DNA of 64,000 nucleotides, from the NCBI GenBank assembly GCA_947044405.1, contig CAMRHE010000133.1, forward strand, positions 868,001-932,000, in the 5' to 3' direction. The stretch comes from Leptodactylus fallax. Taxonomy: Eukaryota > Chordata > Amphibia > Anura > Leptodactylidae. The notes below the pieces were generated by a model that was not told the origin of the DNA, did not search any database, and worked only from the letters and a program-made list of their open reading frames with translations. Of this stretch, positions 12,690-24,491 are shown one piece after another; within the stretch, counting starts at the first letter, position 1; every line of letters starts with the position of its first letter. The translations under genes were made by a program, and so were the position numbers.

Positions 12690-12890
12690 AGGAATCTCCA
12701 CTGCCCACAATTCTCCTCCGATTTTACAGATGATCTGCATGGCGATTTTATTAGCGATGCTCATGAGCATGTTCTGCTTGTTCAGCGTCCGGTTCTGCAC
12801 ACACTGGCTCGGGACTGGCTGCTCCAGACTCAGATACTTCTTTATGGAGTCGTAGTTGTCTTTCGATTGGGAGGGCAGAATACAAAAGAC
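12690..12890 (-). CDS. piwil4: piwil4 exon 11: MID core with 5'-phosphate pocket
   Basis: The 201-nt exon encodes exactly 67 codons. YDSIKKYL contains the Tyr-x3-Lys of the guide 5'-phosphate pocket, PSQCV supplies the Gln twelve residues after that Lys, and downstream Lys residues (NKIAMQ, CKIGG) could complete the Y-K-Q-K set. It ends with [10 protein letters not shown], the entry to the PIWI domain. The acceptor is ctgcag and the donor gtaagt, with phase 0 at both ends. The next intron is only 75 bp. Confidence 0.96.
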
Positions 12891-13099
12891 CTGCAGGGAA
12901 GAAAAGGGCCGACTGTACAAATATCCTTGTATAGGATCGGACTCTTTGCGGCAGTCGCCATGTAAAAGTCAAGACCACCTATAGTGGCCAAAGGACACAA
13001 AAATTTGCCTGTAAAAACTCAGATAAGTCTATTTGTATACAGCATTGTTAACTACATCTATCTCTTCATCTGATGTTGAAAATACTCTAAATTTTTTTG

Positions 13100-13400
13100 A
13101 AATTTGTCTGTAATTCTGTCACTAACTTTTCAAAAAAATTTAGATAAATCAATAATAAAAGTGAACATAACAAACAGTAATATTTCTTATCATAGAAAAA
13201 TGCCTCTTTCTCCACTTATCAGGTTCCTTTCCATCTTCCCACCCCTCCTAAACTGCTTAGTCAAGCTAAAATCTCTGCTGTCAGGTATCAAATTACAGCT
13301 GCTTATAGAGTCTACGGAGAGGGTAGGGGGAAGAGGAGTGAAAGAGATACCACCACCATACCACCGCAGATGACAGTAAGTTTTCTATCTCACCCCAAAG
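13100..13400. repeat. Diverged MITE fragment (relative of 16.6-kb foldback)
   Basis: The text AGAAAAATGCCTCTTTCTCC followed by ACTTATCAGG and the inward sequence resembles one arm of the foldback at 16619-17038. Only part is preserved, and divergence is strong. Confidence 0.4.
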
Positions 13401-13579
13401 CTTTATTTGAATCAATACTGCTCAATCCTAATGTATAATGTCCCTCATGCTGCTGCTGAGTGATCAGAATCTCAAATGAAGACATCACAGCAGCTAACAT
13501 GATCATTCGTTACGCATACAGTTTCCATAGGGTCAGCAGCACATCACCTTCTTGCAATGGTTGATGTGTTGCTGACCAT

Positions 13580-14330
13580 TATGACTTTTAACCCCTCCCT
13601 GACATCTGCCGTAGTAGTATGGCGGATGTCAGGTATTTAAATATGGCGACTGCTCAGGATCTAAGCGGCTGCCATAGCCGCCGGGTCTCTGCTGTATTAT
13701 ACAGCAGAGACCCGGCGCTAATGCCCACAATCAGTGCCCACACAATCAGTGGGGGTCCGACACTCAGGATCCCCAAAAATCAGCAAATAATGCCTTTTCC
13801 GTACACTGAGGATGTCATGTTCATTGATAATATGATATAGTGGCAACTTAAACCCATTCAAGTGAATGGGACTGAGATGCAATACCAGTGTCTCTTCACT
13901 GGTATTCAGTGAAGAGACACCGGCCTCCTTAACCAGCTAATCTGTGGGGGTCCTGGGTGTCGGATCCCCGCCCATCACATACTGATGGCCTTTCCTAAGG
14001 ATAGGTCATCAATATACAAGCCCTTTAACTGGTGGACACGTAAGAGGGTACATGTAGACATACACATACACCCTGTGTCCTAAGGCATCACGCACACGAC
14101 CTAGTGGGGAGGCTGAGTCTCTCCTAATGGGGGATCCCTGGTTTCGTTCCGTTGATTATTGAGCAGGTCCTGTCCTGTTCCATGGCACTGGAACGGAGTG
14201 GAACGGGTCCTCCCCATTGAAGTCAATGTGGGATGGATGACACTCGGAGGTCATCAGAATGTCATCTGCTATGACATCCGTCCCCCCTTACCGTGTACAC
14301 TCAGTCATGTGCATGTAGCCTAAGACGCTC
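13580..14330. repeat. Dispersed noncoding repeats
   Basis: The segment ATTTAAATATGGCGACTGCT at ~13636 recurs as ATTTAAATATGGCGAACAGT near 40093. The piece GGCGCTAATGCCCACAATCA resembles GAGCTAATGCATGCGATCAG near 53670. A further block (14085-14330) with CGCACACGACC and CATGTGCATGTAGCC resembles interiors of amphibian MITEs seen at 24.9-25.2 kb and 56.3 kb. No coding exon was seen. Confidence 0.5.
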
Positions 14331-15021
14331 ACCTCTTAAAATGGCTGCTGCCATCGCTTCAGCAACTTGGGGCATGTGAGATAAAAACCTGATTGAGCTC
14401 CACTGTGATTAAACCTTTGCGGATTTATTACTTAACACAATGACATTCACAGGCCGCAGTTCGGTTTCCGACCGCTCTTCTAATTACGGAGCATTGGCTC
14501 GGTGCGATGAGGGGGCTGCCATGTTGATTTATCCTCTTCTTAATCACAACCTTTTCTGTAATGATGCTGACAATAAAGCTTGTTTTTTTTTCAAATAGCG
14601 CATTTGTTCCTTCTGCTTTTGTTTTAATATGTATTCAATATAGGCACAAGATTATCTGCCGGGAAATATTACGTCTCGCTATATATTTTTTTTTTTCTTT
14701 TGCGGTTGACTGAAGCCGCTATAATCATCCGGCACAAATATATATATACAAATATATATGTCATTGTCTTTACTAAGGACGGGTTTTCTCATTTAAATCA
14801 AGCTGTTTGGTTGTTAGGAAGCAATAAGAAGCTACATAAAGATGACAGAACTACTACCACTGCAACGCTACTTAAAGGGATACTAAAATTAGAAATGAAT
14901 GAGGCAGAAAAGAACATAGAAATAGAAGATTCAGCCGTTTGTCACTCCCCAAGCGCCAGAAACTGTTCTGGTAGAAAACTGACACAAAAAAGACCAGTGA
15001 ACCTGTTATCACCTCCATATT
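14331..15021. other. No gene seen; apparently unique intronic sequence
   Basis: This stretch shows no clear repeat to about 14640 and includes an AATAAAGCTTG near 14573 followed by a T run. An A/T-rich part follows (TATATATACAAATATATATG). The 112-codon plus-strand open frame has no recognisable domain. Confidence 0.3.
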
Positions 15022-15023
15022 TA

Positions 15024-16588
<1,565 letters not shown>

Positions 16589-16618
16589 TATCTGTGGACT
16601 AAGCTAAGGAGGTGGAGG

Positions 16619-17038
16619 TTAAAGTGTACCACCATATATAACAATGCTCCATAAATGAATAGTACAAGTGTATATAAGAAACTTTGTAATATATCTTATT
16701 CAAGAAAAATGCTCCTATCTCCATTTATTAGGCTGCTCTCCCCCTTCACTCAGTCTCTTCTCACTTTCTCCTTTCAGCAGCCTTCTCCTCCTCCCTCTCC
16801 ATAGACCTCCATGTTAGAAGTTATTTGATCTGTACGTGAGGTTGACAATCTGTATCCACTCTCTGGATACGGGTTCTATTAAAATAAACTGAGTGCAGGA
16901 AGGAAAAAGAAAGCAGCCTGATAAATGGAGAAAGAAGCATTTTTCTTTAGTAAGGTATATTACAAAATTTCTTATAGTCACTTGAATTAATTATTCATTT
17001 ATGACAATCTGTGTTATAGTTGGAGATACACTTTAACT
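16619..17038. repeat. Foldback MITE, ~420 bp
   Basis: The left arm (GTTAAAGTGTACCACC... ATAAATGAATAGTACAAGTG, then AAGAAACTTTGTAATATATC) is mirrored by the right arm (GTATATTACAAAATTTCTTA ... TTCATTTATGACA ... TACACTTTAACTA). Inner arms pair through ATGCTCCTATCTCCATTTAT and ATAAATGGAGAAAGAAGCAT. Half copies occur near 13150 and 22100-22245. It follows Tc1 element A by 30 bp. Confidence 0.82.
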
Positions 17039-17139
17039 ATAGAGAGGATTAACCTTACCAGCTACTTCAGCTATAAACAAAAAAGATTTGACCTATAAAT
17101 CACCAAAAAATACCTAGCAAATATACTTAACCATGCTCG

Positions 17140-17185
17140 TAGCCCCCTGATGAAGCTAAAGGGGTGAAACGCGTGTAGGACTCGT
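17140..17185 (+). ncRNA. Hammerhead-ribozyme-like motif 1 (degenerate)
   Basis: The core CTGATGA (17147-17153) is followed by a short poorly paired helix II region and then GAAACGCGT (17166-17174), the arrangement CUGAUGA - helix II - GAAA - helix III of hammerhead ribozymes with a minimal helix III. Helix II (AGC..GGGT) has mismatches, so activity is doubtful. Such motifs are known in Penelope-like elements and other animal retroelements. The host repeat here is not identified. Confidence 0.5.
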
Positions 17186-17474
17186 GGTGGGGGTTCTGCT
17201 CCTTTCCTGGTTTATATTTTGCATTTGTTTATATTGTTTGCTATGTGCCTATGCTGTATTTACTTACACTGACCATGGTCATGTTGGCGATGAGACCTGC
17301 ACCCAAATTTGCTTTTAATTGATTTTAACTCTTAGAATTTCTGATTTTCAAATACAATGAATTTGTTTTTTGTGATTTATGTGTCATGAGTGAATGGTTC
17401 GGGCTATATCCATATAGGACATGTACAGTATAAACAAATGTTTGCTGTACACACTGAGAGGCACCCGGCATATA

Positions 17475-19077
17475 CAGTGGGGAAGAAAAGTATTTAGTCA
17501 GCCACCAATTGTGCAAGTTCTCCCACTTAAAAAGATGAGGCCGGCCTGTAATTGTCATCATAGGTAGACCTCAACTATGAGAGACAAAATGAGAAAACAA
17601 ATCCAGAAAATCACATTGTCTGATTTTTAAAGAATTTATTTGCAAATTATGGTGGAAAATAAGTATTTGGTCAATAACATAAGTTCATCTCAATACTTTG
17701 TTATGTTTCCTTTGTTGGCAATGACAGAGGTCAAACGTTTTCTGTAAGTCTTCACCAGGTTGGCACACACTGTTGCTGGTATGTTGGCCCATTCCTCCAT
17801 GCAGATCTCCTCTAGAGCAGTGATGTTTTGGGGCTGTCGCTGGGCAACACGGACTTTCAACTCCTTCCAAAGGTTTTCTATGGGGTTGAGATCTGGAGAC
17901 TGGCTAGGCCACTCCAGGACCTTGAAATGCTTCTTATGAAGCCGCTCCTTCGTTGCCCTGGCAGTGTGCTTGGGATCATTGTCATGCTGAAAGACCCAGC
18001 CACGTTTCATCTCCAATGGCCTTGCTGATGGAAGGAGGTTTGCACTCAAAATCTCACCATACATGGCCCCATTCATTCTTTCATGTACACGGATCAGTCG
18101 TCCTGGTCCCTTTGCAGAGAAACAGCCCCAAAGCATGATGTTGTCCCCCCATGCTTCACAGTAGGTATGGTGTTCTCTGGATGCAACTCAGCATTCACTC
18201 TCCTCCAAACACGACGAGTTGTGTTTCTACCAAACAGTTCTACTTTGGTTTCATCTGACCATATGACATTCTCCCAATGCTCTTCTGGAACATCCAAATG
18301 CTCTCTAGCAAACTTCAGACGGGGCCGGATATGTACTGGCTTAAGCAGGGGGACACGTCTGGCACTGCAGGATCTGAGTCCCTGGCGGCGTAGTGTGTTA
18401 CTGACGGTAGCCTTTGTTACGTTAGTCCCAGCTTTCTGCAGGTCAGTCACTAGGTCCCCCCGTGTGGTTCTGGGATTTTTGCTCACCGTTCTTGTGATCA
18501 TTTTGACCCCACGGGGGTGAGATCTTGCGTGGAGCCCCTGATGGAGGGAGATTATCAGTGGTCTTGTATGTCTTCCATTTTCTAATTATTGCTCCCACAG
18601 GTGATTTCTTCACACCAAGCTGCTTGCCTATTGCAGATTCAGTCTTCCCAGCCTGGTGCAGGGCTACCATTTTGTTTCTGGTGTCCTTCCACATCTCTTT
18701 GGTCTTCACCATAGTGGAGTTTGGAGTGTGACTGTCTGAGGTTGTGGACAGGAGTCTTTTATACTGATAACAATGTCACACAGGAGCCATTACTACAGGT
18801 AATGAGTGGAGGACAGAGGAGCCTCTTAAAGGAGAAGTTACAGGTCTGTGAGAGACAGAAATCTTGCTTGTTTGTAGGTGACCAAATACTTATTTTCCAC
18901 CATAATTTGCAAATAAATTCTTAAAAAATTAGACAATGTGATTTTCTAGATATGTTTTCTCATTTTGTCTCTCATAGTTGAGGTCTACCTATGATGACAA
19001 TTACAGGCCGGCCTCATCTTTTTAAGTGCGAGAACTTGCACAATTGGTGGCTGACTAAATACTTTTTTTCCCCACTG
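17475..19077 (-). mobile_element. Tc1-like transposon B, near full length
   Basis: The ends CAGTGGGGAAGAAAAGTATT and ...ACTTTTTTTCCCCACTG are inverted repeats with TA at 17473-17474 and 19078-19079. The ~200-bp terminal repeats include GTGCAAGTTCTCCCACTTAA. The length is 1603 bp. It belongs to the same family as C (45.5 kb) and D (60.5 kb), and the transposase runs in the same direction as the PIWI gene. Confidence 0.96.
17690..18712 (-). pseudogene. Tc1-like transposase pseudogene (element B)
   Basis: Translation starts [20 protein letters not shown], with the paired helix-turn-helix DNA-binding part, then the DDE core: [22 protein letters not shown] and LNPIENLW. Spacing between the second Asp and Glu is 34 residues (DD34E). 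Two frameshifts break it: an extra base in the run near 18512, where ISPRGVKM becomes ISPPWGQN, and a missing base in the G run at ~18146 before [10 protein letters not shown]. It ends ANKGNITKY. About 340 codons in total, normal for the family. Confidence 0.93.
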
Positions 19078-20390
19078 TATGTAAAGGAAAGCGGGTCGTG
19101 GATCCACTGCATCACCAAACTGGTTTAGCTTTGGGCCGCTCCTAAGGGCCTCTTTGGTCTTCAACCATTAACCCCACCACTGGGATTTGGACTTTGCTGC
19201 AGAAGTCTTGTTGGTGATAGCTGACCAGGCAGGTCTCGGACTATAGGGCAGTACAGGGGTCAGACATAAACAGTCTGAATACTGGCCAAGGTCAAGGCTG
19301 GCAGAATAAACGCAAGGTCAGAAGAAGGGCAGGCAGGTTCAGGGCAGGACTGGCAGCACAGGTACAGTGGTCACAAACAGCAGGCAGGGACAAGGTCAGG
19401 GGTACAAGCCAAGGTCAAACACATTAAATCATATACAGGGCTCCATTCACCTGCCAGTATGTCATTTTGGCCCTTGATGGGCTACTATATGTCAGTAAAC
19501 TGTCAATAACACTTTTCTATGTGAAGATACCGTATACAGAACAACAATGGCAAGAATATTCCTATAGAAGTCATACTTTGTATAAATTTCCCAACATACA
19601 TATACATACGTATAATGCAAAGCTGATATGTAATGCGAACAGAGCCTAACTCTGTGTCGTTCTGTTTCCCTATTATTCCTCCTGGAAATTCCTGAAAAAA
19701 CCACCAGACATCTGAGTTTAACCTTTTCCCTTGCCATTGGTTTGTGTCCCTATACATTGTGACATAGTGCAATCAGTGTTGACCGTGTCGGGGCACACCC
19801 TACTGACAAATGGAATAGTAATATCCAGTTGTTAACTTGCTTATACATTTCCAGGAGGAATAACAGAGGGACAGCATAACATAGAGTTCTAAATAAAGAT
19901 GCTGCGGATTTATTATTTCACTAGAAGAGCGGACAGGTCCTCTTTAAGTATCTTCCTGCTATGTGTCTCATGGTGAGATGGATGTGGACCAGCGTCCTGC
20001 TCAGTCTAACATAAAAGCTGGTCTCGTCTTCATACGAGACTGGATTCTGGGACTGACTTTCATATTTGCACCAAGCTGAGGCACTGGTTCCCCAGGGCGA
20101 CTCTTATCCACCGAATACAATCGCAATTAAACAAATCATTGCGAGCAGGGAGGACGCCCGCCTCATCTAATTGCTATGAGCAGCGCCGAGAACGTGTTAC
20201 TTACTCATCAGGAATTTTAATAAGGTTTTATAGAACATGACATGTGTTATTGTTATGTCAGAAGAAAAGCCCCTAATGTATATACCAGGACCAAAATAAT
20301 CACCGTTCCTGCATGAAGAAAGGCACATAGAAAGGCAAATAACCCTTGCTGGTCACATTAGCCTTAAAGGGCCAAATAGGTCTAAAATGC
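19078..20390. other. No gene seen; intronic sequence with repeat pieces
   Basis: From 19090 to 19450 the text is rich in CAAGGTCA and GGCAGG repeats, which may be a fragment of a dispersed element. Around 19670-19695 (TATTATTCCTCCTGGAAATT) and 19852-19872 (TTTCCAGGAGGAATAACAGA) an inverted pair also recurs at ~51560. The block 20090-20270 looks unique. No PIWI exon was found. Confidence 0.35.
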
Positions 20391-20393
20391 AGT

Positions 20394-20693
20394 TAAAGGG
20401 GGTTTTCCTGGCTAGATAAATGATGACCTATCCTTAGGATAGTTCACCAATTAAAGAGACTTCGTGTTAAGGTGAACACTTCAGCACTAACCGAGCACAG
20501 GGCTGTACATTGTACTGTAGCTGAGCCCACTCACTTGAATGGGACTGAGCTGCAATCATGTGACTGATAAGCGTGATGTCATGTGGACTGTGAAGCGGAA
20601 GCTTGAGCAGCTGATCTGTAGCGAGCCCAGGTTTCGGATACCTGTAGATCTTAGGATAGGTCTTCAATTAAAAAATGCCAAATAATCCCTTTA
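20394..20693. repeat. Foldback MITE-like element
   Basis: The ends AAAGGGGGTTTTCCTGG and AATCCCTTTAA with GATGACCTATCCTTAGGATA near 20428 and TTAGGATAGGTCTTCAATTA near 20650 form an inverted pair. The interior includes GAATGGGACTGAGCTGCAAT. A shorter relative is at 51194-51316. Confidence 0.6.
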
Positions 20694-20822
20694 ATAGGAT
20701 TGGTCACAGTGGCAACTTATAACCTATCCATTCAAAATAGGATAAACTAGAACCTGTTCTTATGACTGGTGGGGGTTCCAGAAGTAGGACCCTCAGTGAT
20801 CAGCCACTTATGATCTAATCTG

Positions 20823-20935
20823 GGTAGCATGGTGGCTCAGTGGTTAGTACCATAGCCTTGCAGCGCTATATAGAATTTAAATTGTGTTGACCACGTTGTG
20901 AAATATGTTGATGCTATATAAGTTAGCAAAATAAA
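20823..20935 (+). repeat. tRNA-derived SINE, internally deleted copy
   Basis: The head GGGTAGCATGGTGGCTCAGT then GGTTAGTACCATAGCCTTGC carries an A-box-like promoter motif. It jumps from GCAGCGCTATA to the tail ATATGTTGATGCTATATAAG, so the B box and body are missing. The complete relative is at 42196-42455 on the other strand. Confidence 0.7.
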
Positions 20936-21329
20936 TAGGTGTTGAATGTGTAACAACCCCTTTAACTGATAAAAATCTGGTTACTTGTGGCCACCACTAG
21001 GGGGAGCTTACAGCCATGTAGCCTCAGCCCTATAATGTGACAGTTCCCCTTTAAAAGCCAGGATAAGAAGTGAGTCTCCGCTATGGGGATGATTTATTAG
21101 AGCACGTTGGCTGTCAGGTTTGAGGTGATCTGTAGCTGACAATGGGGGCGCTGTAACCAGCACTATTATTAGTGGCTGACATGCACGTGTGTACTCACAT
21201 CTGAGTCTCACTTCTGGCCAAAGCCAGTGTAATGTGCACCAGCAAAAAAGTGTGAGATAATTTCTCAAATAAGTACTTTTCCTAACTTTTCCAGTATATC
21301 GCACTTGTAGTTCTTCAGACAATACCCAC

Positions 21330-21402
21330 CAGCTGAAGATCAGGATTCACATGTTGCTGCAGGGCGCGCAGGAAAGAAACTGTGCTGTCTTCTACTTGTA
21401 TT
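21330..21402 (-). CDS. piwil4: piwil4 exon 10: 73-nt MID exon
   Basis: This exon was found by looking for the missing MID segment between exons 9 and 11. It encodes IQVEDSTVSFLRALQQHVNP followed by DLQL, preceded by one base that completes the Ile of exon 9, and ends in phase 0 before Val-Phe-Cys of exon 11. The acceptor is ttctag and the donor is gtgggt, a non-optimal donor. It lies between introns of about 9 kb and 8.4 kb. Its protein match and perfect phase agreement make chance unlikely. Confidence 0.9.
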
Positions 21403-23800
21403 CTAGAAGACGGAGATACAATATTATTAGGAACAAAGAGTCATACATGTAATACTTACACATAAAATCTAAAAATCTGACTTTAGAAATCTATTGGCAG
21501 CACATGCAAGAACATGCAGCTATCACAGGGATCATCCGCTCCTATGTCTACGGTTCCTTAAAGTGTACCTGTCGTTTCAGGTGACGTTTCCTGTCTGTGT
21601 ATATAAGGAGTAAGACTATTTCTGGCCTTATATGTCTTATAGTTTTTGGTTTTGAGATGTTTTCCCCTCTGCAGGCTCTATCTCTACTCTGCAGTTCTCG
21701 CTGAGCTGGTGGGTGGAGATCAGTTGCCATACACTGCACACAGTAAGTCGAGGAGAATCTGCTCCATATCTGTCTCATTCTCACTCATAAATAGCCTCAT
21801 GACCATGTAGGACCTACATAGAGAAGTACTGACTTGTACTGGTGTAATTGAAGTACTTGTACTGTGATAGAAACTTCCCATCTAGCTGCAGCATCAGACT
21901 AAAGTTGTATTCCCATGGCTGCATTAAAATCCATTCATGTAAAATGGGCCGTCACAAAATAGGTCATATTTACCTGTCTAGGCTAAACCTCCGTTCCTGT
22001 TTCTGTCTCCCTCAGCTCCTGTTCACTCCCCACTCCATAGACCTGCATAATCTGAGTAATGTAACCTACAGTCTATCTTGAGATGGATACAGCAGAGATT
22101 TGAGACTGAAATTCACTTTAGTGAAGAGAGGGGTGAGCAGGGAAACAGTTTGGTCAGAGGAGAAAGAAGCATTTTTCTCTAATAAGATATATTACAAAGT
22201 TTCTTATAATCACCTGTACTATTCATTTATGGACAGTTTGTTTGAATGACAGTCTGCAGAAAAACAACCTATTTTTAAATCAAGTTTTTATATTAAGCGT
22301 ACATTTAAAGAAATTTTGGTGAATGTCAATATCTATATTTAAAAAAAAAAAAAATCTTAAAATCCTGCAGTTTTCATACTGGCCACTAAGCCTAATAAAG
22401 GCTGATCTGTTCTGCAGCCCAGGCTGGATTACAATGGAAGTTATCATCTATATATAGGTAACGTAGGGACCATCATTTACAATAAGATATATCACAGCTT
22501 ATCTATCTAAAAAAAAATTACAATCCAAAAGTAATAAACAGATTAGAAAGTATGTGGATATAATAATGGGGACACAATCCCTTTAACCACTTCTGTATTG
22601 GGTTCTTTTCCCTAATTCAGGACCAGACAGATTTTTGGATTTTTTCATACATGTGGTTTTGAGGGCTATAACATTTTTTTTCTTTGGGTCATTCAAATCA
22701 TTTTTGCATCGTTTTTTAGGTGGTAAATAGGGATCTATTTTTATGCTGTTTTTATTTTTTCCATGTTTTTTCTTAATTTTAATATCTGAGAAAACATAAA
22801 CAAAAAAGTACGGGAAATGTCTTATTTTTCACGTTTTTCGTGGGGTTTTTCTGCTACAAAACAAAAAGTTTAAATAGTTGTTTCCTCTCTGTTACGGGGT
22901 CATATATTTTTACTTATTGCTGTGTTGTTGGGGCCGGGGCTATAACCTGTGATGGGGACGTGGTAGTGATGGGGGGGGGGGGGGTTACTTTTTTAACACA
23001 TTGTGCCTCTCCATAAGGTCATAATAGATAGGGGGGGCATTTTAACTTTTTTTTTTTTTTTGTGTGATGATTTCTCCTGTAACTGGGGATGATATATACA
23101 GCCTCCTATACTGTACTCCAGTGCTGATCTGGGTCCTCTGGGCAGCTCTCGGAGTACTCATTTAACAGAAGTCATGTGACCACCAGGTCAGTGGGGAGCC
23201 ACAACATGGCGGGCTCCCATAGCAGTGTATACAGCGCTTATTGAGCACTGCGTACACAGCGATCAGGAAGGCAGGGATGGTAATAAGCCATCCCTGCCTT
23301 CTCTATGGGATGTCTGGCTGTAGTAACAGCTAGCGTCCCGAGTCCAGAGCTGCACGATCCTGTGAAGCTGGCTAACCTTGCAAGGACGTACTGTGCATAT
23401 ATATATAGTTTATGAGAGGTCTGGAAGAGGTCCAAGTGACTGCAAGTACAAGGTGTGTAATGCTGAGCCAGCACCATTCACACTAACTCTGTACCATTAC
23501 ATGGAGTGAGCCCGGCCTTAACCCCGTAGAGAACTGCCATACTTTTGCACTAACTTGCACATTATTAATCTTCGATCCTTCAGCCTATAAATACAGCTAC
23601 AGCTTGACCGTGACCCCTTTTTTTATTTTTTGGAGTACAAAGACAAATGTTGCAAAATTTTGTGCAACTCTAGGCCAAATTTAGATATCACTTTTTAACT
23701 TTTTCACCAAATATCAGGTGTAAACTGAACCAAAAGTTTAATGTAAGAAGGGCTATAAAAAAGTTACCTGCAAATTGTTGCTTTCCAGCTGTTGAGAAAC
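21403..23800. other. Intron 9 part: diverged repeats, homopolymers
   Basis: A half-MITE arm lies at 22100-22245 (AGAAAGAAGCATTTTTCTCT, then AAGATATATTACAAAGTTTC). From 22580 to 23070 the sequence is AT-rich, with a G run at 22971-22984 and a T run at 23048-23061, like the noncoding interior of DNA transposons. The part 23160-23350 (GTGTATACAGCGCTTATTGA) recurs inverted near 47765. No exon was seen here. Confidence 0.5.
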
Positions 23801-23812
23801 TATAACTCTCAG

Positions 23813-24483
23813 CATTGGTGTAACTAGGAATGGCTGGGCCCCAAGGCGAACATTTGACATGGCCCCCCCCCCCAAACCGCCGCCCCCCTCCCCCTGGATC
23901 ACCCCTTCCAACCACCTCCCCACACAAACCGCATTCTTTTTAGAGCCCAGAGTATAATGATCGGAGACCCAGGAGAGGTGACAAACATAAAAAACAATGT
24001 TACTTACCTGTCCCTGGCTCCGATGCACTCCCCGCTACTTCGGCCTTCTTCAATGTTGGACCAGGCCGGCGTTGCGACGCATAATGATGTTGGCTGATGT
24101 CACCAAACAGGCCCGAAGCCTGCCGGAGCACAGGAGGGGTAAGTAACATTGTTTTTTATTTTCCCTCACCTCCCCTGGGCCTCCGCTCATTATACTCCGG
24201 GGTCTAAAAAGACCCCGGAGTATAATGATAGCAGTGTTTGTGGGGTTCGCGGCCCGCGACCTTACTTACCAATCCCTGCTCCTGCTCACAGCCACCTCCG
24301 GTTCCGCAGAATGGGAAGCGCAGGCGGGCGTGAGCAGGAGCAGGGATCTGTAAGTAAATAGGGCCCGTTACCTGCTGGGGTTACTTTAGCAGGTAACGGC
24401 CTATAAAAAATAAAAAAAAGCCCCCTAATGTCTTGGACCCTGTGGCAGCCGTTACTGCTGCTACCACGGTATTTACGCCCCTG
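23813..24483 (-). mobile_element. hAT-like non-autonomous element, copy 1
   Basis: This is the inverted counterpart of the element at 58797-59421: GGGCCCCAAGGCGAACATTT near 23837 and CTGTGGCAGCC..GGTATTTACGCC near the right end. The flanks ACTCTCAG (23805-23812) and ACACTCAG (24484-24491) are an 8-bp target duplication with one mismatch, as expected for the hAT superfamily. The insertion split the common text AACTATAACTCTCAGCATGC. It has no transposase. Confidence 0.78.
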
Positions 24484-24491
24484 ACACTCAG

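Noticed and set aside
18083..18520. Plus-strand 145-codon frame, and 60882-61529 minus 215-codon frame
   Set aside because: Antisense shadows of the Tc1 transposase reading frames in elements B and D.
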